Shown here one piece after another: positions 1 to 9,600 of a stretch of DNA of 64,000 bases. Each line of letters opens with the position of its first letter. Positions within the stretch are counted from its first letter, which is position 1. Position numbers and translations under genes: made by a program. The notes under the pieces are model-generated. The model worked only from the letters and a program-made list of their open reading frames with translations, did not search any database and was not told where the DNA came from. Origin of the DNA: Leifsonia shinshuensis (GTDB taxonomy: Bacteria > Actinomycetota > Actinomycetes > Actinomycetales > Microbacteriaceae); assembly GCF_031456835.1 (NCBI RefSeq), contig NZ_JAVDVK010000001.1, forward strand, positions 1,736,001-1,800,000, in the 5' to 3' direction.

Positions 1-764
1 CCGCCCTGTACACCGGCTCGGAGGTCGGCTTCAGCACGCTGCAGACCGGCGACCCGACCACCGAGCGCTTCGTGCGCGACGTCATCCGCGAGGTGGTGGC
101 GCTGACGCCCGGGCCATACCTGCACATCGGCGGGGACGAGTGCCTCAGCACCCCGGAGGCGGACTTCGTCGCGTTCGCGAACCACGCGGCCGCCGAGGTT
201 GCCCGGAACGGGAAGACGCCGATCGGATGGCACGAGCTCGGCAAGGCGGACGCCCTGCCCGCGGGCACGGTCGGCCAGTACTGGGACTTCACGACGCCGC
301 GCGATCGGGCGGCCGAGCGCGCGCTCACCTTCGTGCGCGGCGGTGGCGCGCTCATCCTGTCGCCGTCCGACGCCGCCTACCTCGACATCGTCTACGAGGA
401 CGGCGACCCGATCGGCCAGGACTGGACCGGCTCCCCCACGACCCTCGCCCGCTCGTTCGGCTGGGACCCGGCGCGCGTCGTGCCCGGTGTGGGCGATGCG
501 CACATCCTGGGCGTCGAGGCGCCGCTGTGGACCGAGACCGTGGCGACGATCGAGGAGGTGGAGGACATGGTGCTCCCCCGCCTCGCGGCCATCGCCGAGA
601 TCGGCTGGTCGACGGCCCCCGCCGACACGGAACCGGTGGAGGCGGCACGCGACCTGCCCGACTTCGTCGAGCGCGTCGCCCGGCTGTCCGAGCACTGGGA
701 TGCGGCGGGCACGCACTACCGCGCGGTGCCCGAGGTGCCGTGGCCGGAGCGCGTCGACTCCTGA
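1..764 (+). CDS. Beta-N-acetylhexosaminidase, GH20 (5' truncated)
   Basis: The reading frame is open from base 3, so the N-terminal part lies outside the window and 253 C-terminal residues remain. The GH20 active-site signature HIGGDE is encoded at about 123-140; its Asp-Glu pair is the acid/base and substrate-assisting pair of the family. Further family hallmarks follow: GWHE at about 226, QYWD near 275, and APLWTE at about 520, in the order expected for the second half of the TIM barrel. The enzyme removes terminal GlcNAc or GalNAc residues from glycans, which fits the two amino-sugar catabolic clusters downstream. Whether it is secreted cannot be seen because the start is missing. Confidence 0.9.
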   Translation, partial: ALYTGSEVGFSTLQTGDPTTERFVRDVIREVVALTPGPYLHIGGDECLSTPEADFVAFANHAAAEVARNGKTPIGWHELGKADALPAGTVGQYWDFTTPRDRAAERALTFVRGGGALILSPSDAAYLDIVYEDGDPIGQDWTGSPTTLARSFGWDPARVVPGVGDAHILGVEAPLWTETVATIEEVEDMVLPRLAAIAEIGWSTAPADTEPVEAARDLPDFVERVARLSEHWDAAGTHYRAVPEVPWPERVDS

Positions 765-818
765 CCGGCGCGCCTGCTCCGACGGCGCAGACGCGGCGCC
801 CGCGCGCCGCCCCGCGAC

Positions 819-2063
819 TCAGGGGTAGCCGATGAACCAGAGCAGCACGAGCGCCACCGGCTGCAGCGCGATGCAGGCGATCAGCGTGGCCTTGCGCGCG
901 CGGCGGCTGCGGGTGAGTCCCCTGGCCCCGGCGAGCGGAGCGAGCGGCAGCAGGAGGCGGAAGGTGCTCTGCTGCGGCAGGAAGACGGCGAACAGATAGA
1001 GGCCGTAGCTGGCCGCGTACGCGACCATGTCCGTGCCCAGCGCCCGCACCGACGGCCGGGTGAGGATCCACGTGTAACCGGCGACGATGCCGATGACGAT
1101 GAGGGCGCCCAGGATGCTGAGGTAGCGCCAGCTGAGCAGGAACCACGGGGTCAGCGGGATGAACGCGACCTTGCCGATGAACCCCGTCCACCAGGAGAGC
1201 TCGGTGCTGACGTACGCGTCGCCCGTACCGGTGACCGCCGCCGCGATGATCGGCCAGGACATCCCGGCGAGCGCCATCACCCCGCCGGCGACGAGCATGG
1301 ACATCCGCTCCCGCGGGCGGAACCCCTCGCCGCCGCGCCGCGCCTGCAGCATCCGGAACAGCAGCACGATGCCGAGCGCGAGCGGCAGGGCGAGCGCCCC
1401 CGGCCGCGTGAAGGCCGCCGCCACCCCGCACGGCATCATCAACCAGTACCGCCGCTGGATCATGGCGAGCAGCGCCGCGAACATCAGGAAGAAGAACATG
1501 CTCTCCGCGTAGCTGATCTGCAGCACGAACGAGAGCGGGTTGAAGCAGAAGAACGCCGTCGCCCAGAACGCGCTGGAGACACCGGCGCGCGCCGCCACCA
1601 GACGGAACAGCACGACGCTCGCGGCGGCGCCGAAGACCAGGGCGACGGCAAACCCGGCCGGGTAGAAGCTGAGGCCGGTCACGAACATCAGTGCGCGCAC
1701 CACGATCGGGAAGAGCGGCAGGAACGCCCACGGGTTCTGCTGCACCGACCCGTCCGCGTCGAGCGGCAGCGACGTGGGGTAGCCCTGCTCCACGATCTGG
1801 CTGTAGTACGAGCCGTCCCACGACCCCGAGAACGTGAAGAAGGTGGGGTCCATCCGAGGGCTCGCGAAGTCCCAGTGCAGCGCCGTCGCCGTGATGAAGA
1901 GCGCCAGCATCAGCGTCGTCGTGAGGAGGCGGGAGACCGCATAGAGCACCAGCACGGCCGCCCACCACGGCACCTCGCGCCCGGCGATCCGCAGCCGGCG
2001 TGGGACGCGAAGCGGGGCAGCCGTGAGGACCGGCCGCCTCGTGCTCGTCGTACCCGCTGTCAT
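819..2063 (-). CDS. PIG-V-like GT-C membrane glycosyltransferase
   Basis: A 414-residue polytopic membrane protein with roughly ten hydrophobic segments. After the first membrane helix it carries SWDGSYYSQIVEQGYP (about residue 80), matching the WDxxxYxxIAExGYP signature of the bacterial PIG-V/mannosyltransferase group, which uses polyprenyl-phosphate sugars on the outer face of the membrane. A second typical motif, FTRPGALALP, lies near residue 210. The substrate cannot be deduced. The gene converges on the GH20 gene with a 54-bp gap that contains GC-rich inverted repeats and could terminate both. Confidence 0.75.
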   Translation of the reverse strand: MTAGTTSTRRPVLTAAPLRVPRRLRIAGREVPWWAAVLVLYAVSRLLTTTLMLALFITATALHWDFASPRMDPTFFTFSGSWDGSYYSQIVEQGYPTSLPLDADGSVQQNPWAFLPLFPIVVRALMFVTGLSFYPAGFAVALVFGAAASVVLFRLVAARAGVSSAFWATAFFCFNPLSFVLQISYAESMFFFLMFAALLAMIQRRYWLMMPCGVAAAFTRPGALALPLALGIVLLFRMLQARRGGEGFRPRERMSMLVAGGVMALAGMSWPIIAAAVTGTGDAYVSTELSWWTGFIGKVAFIPLTPWFLLSWRYLSILGALIVIGIVAGYTWILTRPSVRALGTDMVAYAASYGLYLFAVFLPQQSTFRLLLPLAPLAGARGLTRSRRARKATLIACIALQPVALVLLWFIGYP

Positions 2064-2289
2064 CGTTCCATCCGTGAGGTCGCTCCGGAGCTCGCTCCGG
2101 CAGATTTCGCCTCTTGGATGGTACCCGTCACCGCCGGCCCGCGGGACGGGTTGACTCCGGCCGTTGCTTCACGCCCAATCCGCCTCGGGGTCAACTATCC
2201 GCGCACCCACCACCGGAAATGCTACATAGAAGCCCTACCTCGTAGTCAGATCGCTAACACGCTGCATCACATCACGTGAAGAGGCCCTG
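2064..2289. other. Intergenic, no gene seen
   Basis: About 225 bases with clearly lower GC than the flanking genes. It holds the promoter side of the GT-C gene and a partial resemblance to a parS core at about 2271-2280, which I reject. No ORF with a credible start or composition was found. Confidence 0.5.
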
Positions 2290-2499
2290 CTAGGCCCGTC
2301 GAGTGCACACCGCTTGGACGATGGAGCCCCATCGGCCTGATGCTTCCGGCGCTCCTCCACGGCCAAGGCCGCCGATGAGTCCGCCGAACGCATCTATCGC
2401 TGCAGAGACGATCGGCTTGAGCACACCCTTGAGCCCTATAGTGACCGCGGACGCCCCAGCGGGAACGAGAGCCAAGATGGTATTGATGACGCAGTCCAT
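2290..2499 (-). CDS. Small hydrophobic peptide ORF, uncertain
   Basis: A 69-codon ORF whose product has a long apolar, glycine/alanine-rich stretch: INTILALVPAGASAVTIGL, then KGVLKPIVSAAIDAFGGLIG, then a basic Gly/Arg tail. The ATG lies inside the remnant of an ABC permease gene, in a different frame, so the present start may be a recombination joint and not the original one. The composition would suit a membrane-active peptide or the tip of a lost larger protein. No family was recognised and no good ribosome binding site was seen. Confidence 0.25.
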   Translation of the reverse strand: MDCVINTILALVPAGASAVTIGLKGVLKPIVSAAIDAFGGLIGGLGRGGAPEASGRWGSIVQAVCTRRA

Positions 2500-2597
2500 T
2501 TGCCCGCGCCGTCGAGTTGGGCGGCCTCGTCGACGTCTTTCGGCACGTCGGAGAAGAATCTGCGCACGATCCAGATCGCAAACGCCAGGTTGAAAGC
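2494..2597 (-). pseudogene. Remnant of a MalG-type sugar ABC permease gene
   Basis: Aligned by eye, these 104 bases match 10900-11003, inside the intact permease gene 10614-11510, with about 11 mismatches. In the right frame they encode AFNLAFAIW, a variable stretch, then SDVPKDVDEAAQLDGAGKW, which is the EAA-loop region that docks on the ATPase. The similarity stops abruptly on both sides, and the flanking reading frames are unrelated. It is gene debris from a duplicated or transferred transporter, so the patch has been rearranged. Confidence 0.8.
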
Positions 2598-2622
2598 ACC
2601 AAGAGAGGTCGCTGCACTCGAC

Positions 2623-3096
2623 TCACCCGCCGGAGCCACGGTTCGCGGCTACTAGGGCGTTGTTCTGAACGATGATTGCTGTGGAAACCAGCATCGCGAG
2701 CGTCAGGCCCGGGAAAGCGGACGTGTTGAACGACTTGCCCATTATCCAAATGGCGATCATGGCGAGAACGACAGCCGCCGCGAGCATCGAAAGGAGCCCG
2801 CACTTCACTAGTGGTGACTGCCGCCGCAAATAGTTGTTGACGAGTCCGGTGCCCGGGCTCGAAGCCGTGAGGCGTCGAGTCCGATCTCGTTCGGATCGTC
2901 CACCGATGTAGGCGATGACCGTCGACGGCAGTGCAATCGCGATTGAAAGCACCATCGCAGTGCCCCCAGCCGCGGGGCAGCGCAGCGCTGGTATGGCGTA
3001 CGCAATGACGGCCACCGCGCCGGATAGCCCGTATATTAGGGCCGCTCCGACCGATGCTGTTCGGTACAGAGATGACATCTTCAATCGAGGACCCAT
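2623..3096 (-). CDS. Orphan four-helix membrane protein
   Basis: A 157-residue product (start chosen at ATG 3096; ATG 3078 is also possible) with four clear hydrophobic segments, at about residues 14-36, 42-64, 96-118 and 124-146, and a basic loop between the second and third. I do not recognise a family. It lies in the less GC-rich tail of the RHS locus, on the same strand, where immunity or orphan genes of polymorphic toxins are commonly found. A role as immunity protein, or as partner of the small hydrophobic ORF next to it, is only a possibility. Confidence 0.45.
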   Translation of the reverse strand: MGPRLKMSSLYRTASVGAALIYGLSGAVAVIAYAIPALRCPAAGGTAMVLSIAIALPSTVIAYIGGRSERDRTRRLTASSPGTGLVNNYLRRQSPLVKCGLLSMLAAAVVLAMIAIWIMGKSFNTSAFPGLTLAMLVSTAIIVQNNALVAANRGSGG

Positions 3097-3246
3097 GTGC
3101 CTTGAAATCCTGCTCCTAGAAACAAACCTTCGCCGAGCCCTGCCCCTACTGCAGCCACATAGACTCCGGGGGGGCGTGATTGACCAGGTGATGCTAACGT
3201 CGACCCCCACCCCACGAGCGGCTGCGCCGTTGAAGCCAAAGCTGGA
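3097..3246. other. Intergenic, no convincing gene
   Basis: An ORF crosses this stretch on the minus strand and ends at 3081, but its translation is low-complexity, lacks a ribosome site and overlaps both neighbours. I see no supported gene here. Confidence 0.4.
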
Positions 3247-3633
3247 TCATCCGAGTGCATCGTGTATGGAATCGGTTGTGAGGAGCTCACGATCGCGCCA
3301 CTGGATGAAACGGTGCGGGGTGAGGATCTGGGGCACGAACCGGAGTGCGGCCCCACGGGCAGCAAGGCGAACACGGATCTCTGCTCTACGACGGTGAAGC
3401 AACAACGTCCACGTCACGAGCGCCACGACCACTACGAGGGCCAAAATCGCATTGACGATTCCGGCAACCTGTACGGTAACCGCATCGGCCCCTGCGGCAC
3501 GTACGGCGCCACTCAACCACGACGAGGCAAGGGCGGCGCCCGCCACAAGCAGTGGAACGTGCGACCAGAATAAGCGCCTTGCCATTCGTGGACCCACGAG
3601 GGGTATCCATGTTCGCAGGAATCGATTCCGCAC
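3247..3633 (-). CDS. Small membrane protein, candidate RHS immunity protein
   Basis: A 128-residue product with a basic N-terminus, two hydrophobic helices (about residues 24-45 and 55-80) and a basic/acidic C-terminal tail ending in DSIHDALG. The GTG at 3633 is preferred because AGAGGAG stands 5 nt before it; an in-frame ATG at 3651 lacks such a site. It begins 38 bp after the stop of the giant RHS gene on the same strand, the position where polymorphic toxin loci carry the cognate immunity gene. The RHS tip ends in a membrane-spanning stretch, so a membrane immunity protein would be logical. The function is inferred from position only. Confidence 0.5.
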   Translation of the reverse strand: MRNRFLRTWIPLVGPRMARRLFWSHVPLLVAGAALASSWLSGAVRAAGADAVTVQVAGIVNAILALVVVVALVTWTLLLHRRRAEIRVRLAARGAALRFVPQILTPHRFIQWRDRELLTTDSIHDALG

Positions 3634-3670
3634 TAGAACTCCTCTTCGCATTTAGTCGTCGGCCCCAGTG

Positions 3671-6600
3671 TCAGCCCTGGCTCGGTCCTGAAATGAGCGC
3701 CCAAGCTGTCACGAAGATGGCAATGCCAGCGAACTTGACAAACTGGTAGCTGCCATAAATGAGGACGACGGGTCCCGCTCCCCAACCGAAATCGTGGAGG
3801 AAGGCTGCCAAGTTCTCGGCCGTGGCTGGATCGTAGAAATCCGCACCGAACAGCGCACCTGAATCTGCCAAGTACGACGCCACGGTGGCCCAGTTGTTAG
3901 CTTGCTGTTTAAGGTACGCCGTGCTTACACACTGGCCATTGGTATACGAATTCGTGTACCACTCCGTGCCGGGTTTGCACCCGTGCGAGTCCGTGATGTC
4001 GTTCTTACTGTTGGGGTTGGCTGGACTTGGCTTGGTCGGGACGGGGGTCGAGTGCGTTGGCGCGCTCGGCGACGGAGTCTTGGCCAGGTATTGCGGTGCA
4101 CATGGCGGTCGAGGATCTGAGGTGCAGGTGTTCGCCGGTCCGATACCCGGAAACTTCGGAAGTGGATCGCCTGCACACTTTTGCAAGAGTGGCTGGCACT
4201 TAGGGAATGGCTTAAACCCGAGGACGTCAACGTTGGCGACCGGGTTGTCGAACACGTACCCGTACCGGTGCAGGGATTGCGGTTGAGTAGCGGTTCCTCG
4301 CCAGGGGTCGGGGCTGGTCCACGATCCGACAGACGGGTCGTAGGTGCGGGCAAAGTAATGGTTCAACCCCTGGGTCGGGTCGGTCTGCTCACCCGTGTAG
4401 TTCTGAGGACCCGACCAACCGGCGGTCTCGAATTGTTGGGTTCCCCAGTCGTCGTAGGTGGACAGTTGGGTGATCGAACCACCCTGCGCGCCCGCGATCG
4501 TAGAGCCCAGACGATCCAGGAGATCCCAGGTCGCATCCCCGCTCTGGTTCACGTGCTCGACCAGGTTCCCCAGCGCGTCACGGACAGTCGTCGCGGTGCC
4601 CGCCTCGGTGGTGGTCTGAACCGGGGCGGATCCGTCAAAGACGGTGCGCGCGGTGCTGGTGCCCAGGCTCGTGGTGTCCGTGGTCGTGGTTTTGCGGCCC
4701 AAACCGTCGTACCCGTAACTGGTGGTCCGGCCCGGACGGTCCACCTGCGTGGTCTGACCCGCCGGGTTGTACGCGAACCCTGTCGAAACACCCGCCACGT
4801 TTTGGCTCGTCCGGTTCCCCGCCCCGTCATAACCGTAGGTCGCCACACCACCCGGAACACCACGACCCGCCCCCGTCGTGGCAGTGCGAGTGACCTGGTT
4901 CGCGTCGCTGAACGACGCCTGCTGGGCGAAGTTCCCATCCGCTGCACCAGAACGCGACCACGACACCCGGTTACCGGCCGGGTCATACCCGTACGCGTTC
5001 TTCTCCCCTCCACCGGTGATAGATCCGGTGAGCCGGTTCAGCGCGTCGTAGCTGTACGCGGCCGTCGTCGTGGTGATCTTCGGCGCGCTCCCGTTCACTG
5101 GCGCCGGCCGCCCGGAAGCGGCGAGCCTGTTCGGCGCGTTCGAGATGGTGCGCGTGGCGCTGGTGACATTGCCGTTCGCGTCGTAGCCGTACTGGTAAGT
5201 CAACGACCCACCGTCCGGAACCGGGTTCGCCGGGGCCGGAAGCGTACGCCCGGACAGGTACGGGGCCGTCCGCTCGCACAACGGCGCATCCGCCGTGCTA
5301 CGCGCGCGGGCGCCGATGTACCCGGCGACACTCGAGCACTTCGTCGCGGCCGCCTCGCCCGCCGCATACGGAGCCGGAGTCGGCGTCGCGGACGAGGCCG
5401 GCGGGGTGGCCGGTTGCGGGGTGGTGTGCGCGATCGCCGTGACCCGGTCATCCGCGTCGTACTGGTAGCCGGTGCTCACCCCGGTCGACCGGGTCTGCTT
5501 GGTGAGCAGACCCGCCGCATCCCAGGCGTAACTAAGGGAACCCCACGGTGAGGTCTGCGAGGTCACCTTCCCGGCCTGGTCATACGTGTACATCAACTGC
5601 TGACCGGTCGGCAGAATGACGCCGGTGGTCTGACCGGCCTTGTCGTAGGCGGTCTTCAGATGCCCGCCCTGCTGATCGATCTGGGTGGTGGCGCGGCCGT
5701 CCTTGTCATACACGAAACCGGTCACCCCGCCCGGGTCGGTCACCGCGATCAGCCGCTGCTCGGCGTCGTACTCGAAGGTGGCGATCGCGCCCGCGGCATC
5801 CTGACGGACCAGGTCACCGCGCTTGTCGTACCGGTAGGCGGTGGTCGCCCCAGTGCCGGTCACCGTGGAGGTCGTCCGACCGGCAGGCGAATAGGTGGTC
5901 CGGGTAGTGTTCCCGACCGGGTTCACCTCGCCGGTGGTGCGACCCACTCCATCGACCGTGAACTTCGTGACATGACCGTTCGGATCCGTGAGACTCGTAC
6001 GGTTACCGTCCGCGTCGTACCCGTACGCTGTCGTCACATTCACCGACGGGCCGGAAACGGCACCCTTCTTGTAGCCCTGGATCACTTGGTTCAGCAACCC
6101 GCGCGGGTCGTACGTGTAGCGGGTTTCGTCGCCGTTCGGGCTGGTCACAGAGGTCTGCTGGCCTGCGAGGTCATAGCCGTAGCTCGTCGTCGCGCCCATT
6201 GCATCCGTCGTCGACGTCTGGTTCCCGTCCCCGTCGTAGGTATACGACGTGGTGTGCCCGTTGGGGTCGGTCGATGCGGTGCGCCGACCGGCGGCGTCAT
6301 ACGTGTACACAGTCTCATGGCCTGCAGGGTCGGTGACCGACGCCAGCTGGCCCGTGGGCGTGTACGCCATGGCTGTCGTACGCCCCAGCGGGTCGGTCGC
6401 GGCAATCACCTTCCCGGCACCGTCGTAGGTGACCGCGGTGGTCTCACCCAGCGGTGACGTGGTGGACGTCCTGCGGCCGGCGGCGTCGTAGGCGTACCTG
6501 GTCACCGAACCGTCGCGCTTGGTCACCGCGACCAGGTTCCCGTCGACGTCGTAGCCGAAGTCCTGGTGCTTGCCCAGGCCGTCCGTCACCCGCGTGATCC

Positions 6601-9600
6601 GGTCCATCACGTCATAGGAGTACCGGGTCACCACACCATCTGGATCCGTGAGCAGGACCAGGCGCCCGACCGCGTCGTACTCATAGCGGGTGACGGCCCC
6701 GGTCGGATCGGTCCGACGGGTCAGGTTGCCGCCCACGTCGTACGCGTAGGTCGTCTTCCCCCCACCGGCGGACGTGGCGCTGGTGAGGTTCCCAACACCG
6801 TCGTAGGTGCGCTTGGTGACGCCGCCCTTGGGATCGGTGATCTGAGAGACCCGGTCCTGTCCGTCGGTCGAATAAGCGGTCTTCGCACCCAGCGGATCCG
6901 TCTGGCCGGTGAGGGAGTCCTCGCTGTCGTAGGCATACGAGGTCACCCCGCCCACCGCGTTCGTCGCCTGAGTCAGGTGGAAAAGCGCGTCCCACGTGTA
7001 CTTCTGGGTGGCACCCACCGGGTCGGTCACCTGGGAGACGTGATCATTCGGCTCGTACGCGTACGAGGTAGTGTGTCCGGCCGGATCGGTGACGGACACC
7101 AGCCGGTCGCCGCTGTCCCACCCGTACGAGGTGGTGTGTCCGTTCGGGTCGGTGACCGCGGTGATGCGGCCCGCGGTGTCGTAAGAGTAATGGGTCGCGG
7201 CGCCCGTCGGGTCGGTCGCGACCGTGATGTGCCCCGTCGCGTCGTGCTGGTAGGTGGTGGTCGCGCCCGAGGGCTGGACCGTAGCTGTCAGAGTGCCTGT
7301 GCCGTCATACCGGTTAGTGATCGTTTTCCCGTCCGGCTGGTGGATTGCCGTGAGATGCCCGGCGCTGTCGTAGTCGTATGCCCACGTTCGTGCGGCGCCC
7401 CTCTGACCGCCCGCATCCGTCTTCGTCGCGACACGCCCGGTCGGGGTGTACGTGTACCTGGTCACGGCGCCCGTCGGAGACGTCTCGGAGAGGATGTTCC
7501 CCGAGCCGTCGTAAGCGTACTTCGTCGCGTGGCCGTCCTCATCGGTGGAGGTGGTGACATTGTTCTGACTGTCGAACCCGAAAGTAGCCGTCGTCCCATC
7601 GGGATGCTGCACCTTCGTGATGCGGTAGCTCGCGTCGAAGAAGTAGACGCTCGTGCGACCGAGCGTATCCGTGTAGGTCGTCTGCCCGGGCGTGGAGTAG
7701 TCCAGCGTCCGCAGCTTGCCGACGGCGTCCCACTGCTTCACGATCCGGCCTTGCGCGTCGTACGCGTTCTTCAGATACTGAACCCCGCTTGCGTCCGTCC
7801 CGGTGAGGAGTTGGTGGGCGCCATCGTAGGTGAAGACGTGGGTACGCCCGTCCGGCAGGGTCACCGTCGTGAGATTCCCGGCGGCGTCGTACGACAACGA
7901 CCAATGGTCCCCACCCGGCCGCGTGAATCCGGTGACCCGGCCCAGGGCGTCGGACTGCACCTGGATGACCTGACCGCCAGGCACGGTGATCGAGGTCAGC
8001 GGCACGAACTGCTGCGTGTTCGCATCCGGTGCACCATACGTGAGCGTGGTCGTGTTGCCGTTCGCGTCCGTGTGGGTCACCAGCTCGCCGATGCCCTCGA
8101 TGTCGCCGGCATCGAATGTCCACGACTCCCCGGACACATCCGTGAGCAGGAGACGGCCGCCCGGCTGCTCGGACAGCGTTTGATGCAGGGTCGGGTCGGT
8201 CCGGTAGCCGCCATAGCCGTCGGGGGTGAAGACGTAGGAGGCCCCGTCGCCACGCACCACCATCACACTTCCGTCGCTGAAGCGTTGCGCCCGCGCGCCG
8301 AGGCCGAATGACCACCCGGCGCCCACCCGCGACAAGCGGCCGTCCTGGGAGTTGTAGAACAGCGTCAGATCGGTCGACGAACCGCCCAGCCCGGGGAGGG
8401 TGAAGAGCTTCTCCTGCTCGACCAGGTTGCCGGTGGAGAACGAGAAGGGTTCGCCGCCGTAGGTCAGGTAATTCTGCAGGCCGAGCGCGCGCCATCGGGC
8501 TAGCTCGGCCGCAGACGGCGGAGTCGGCCAGCCTCCGGTCACCGGGTCCGTGCAGTCGAAACCCTGCGTTTCGAGCCACTTCCCCACCCCGGTCAGCACT
8601 CCGTTCACGACCCCGGAGAAGTTGTTGTCGATCATCACGCGGTCGTAGTTGTTGTCCATGAACAGCGCCTCGAGGTGCGTCAGCGCGCCCGGCACACCAT
8701 CGAAATCGCTGCCCGGGAAGTTGCCGTTGTTGCCCATGTTCTTCGCCGGACGTCCCGTGTACGTCGGTAGGTTGCCGGTCAGCGAGAACGACAGCTGATC
8801 GTCCGCGGGACCGCCGCGCGAATAGGTCTGCGATCCGCCCAGCGACGGGTCGGACCCGCCCCAGGCTTGCCCGTTGAGAGCGTTGAACGCGAGACCCACC
8901 GTCGCCACAGGGTTCGCGTTCGCGGCAATACCGGCACGCGTGGCGCGACTGATATCCGGCACAGCCGGGTCTTCTCGCGTGATCACGACGTTCGCCCGGC
9001 AATCTTGCACCAGCGCATCCCGTACCAGCTGCGCCAGCCGGATGTTGAACCCGAGCTCACTCACAGGCGGAGCCGGCGTTGTCACGCGCCCCTCGTCATT
9101 GTCAGGGTCGAGGACCACGACCGGCCCGGCCGGCGGCACGAACTTTTCCCCGATCACCACGAACTGGGACAGGTGCGTCGACTCGCCCTTCACGAGTCCC
9201 GACTTCTCGTCGTAGTACGACGGCAGCAGGCTCCACGGCTCCCCCGCCTTCTCGCGTGTGTAGATCTTCAGTGATTTCGGATCGACGCCAGCGGCCTTGA
9301 CGCGGTCGAGGTCCGGTTTGAGGCTGAGTGCGATACCGGGCACGACATCGGAGACGAGGGGTCCTTTCTTGCCGCCGCCGCGGGTGTGCGTCCGTTTCGC
9401 CGGAAACTGCGTGCGCTGCTCACCACCAGAATCCTTGGCCGTGATCTGGACGGGATCCGACACCGGCTCGCCGCCACCCGGTTGCTCGGCCTGCGCCGAG
9501 ACCGCGGCGTCTCGGGGAGCTTCACCGACCGCCACCTTCAGATCCGACGGCACATCGTTCCCCGAGAACGTCACCGCAGCGCCGACCTCGTCCGCGGTCA

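Noticed and set aside
2271..2280. Half of a parS-like sequence (TCACGTGAA)
   Set aside because: Only the core matches and a single copy is present; no parAB or origin context.
3081..3374. Minus-strand ORF between the two small membrane proteins
   Set aside because: Low-complexity translation, no ribosome site, overlaps both neighbours; not supported as a gene.
4181..8311. Long plus-strand ORFs opposite the RHS gene (for example 4181-5551 and 6566-8311)
   Set aside because: They are Arg/Val/Gly-rich mirror frames of the YD repeats, without ribosome sites or family features.
4214..8400. Possible tandem DNA repeats or CRISPR-like spacing
   Set aside because: The periodic signal comes from degenerate YD protein repeats; units vary and there are no conserved direct repeats with spacers.
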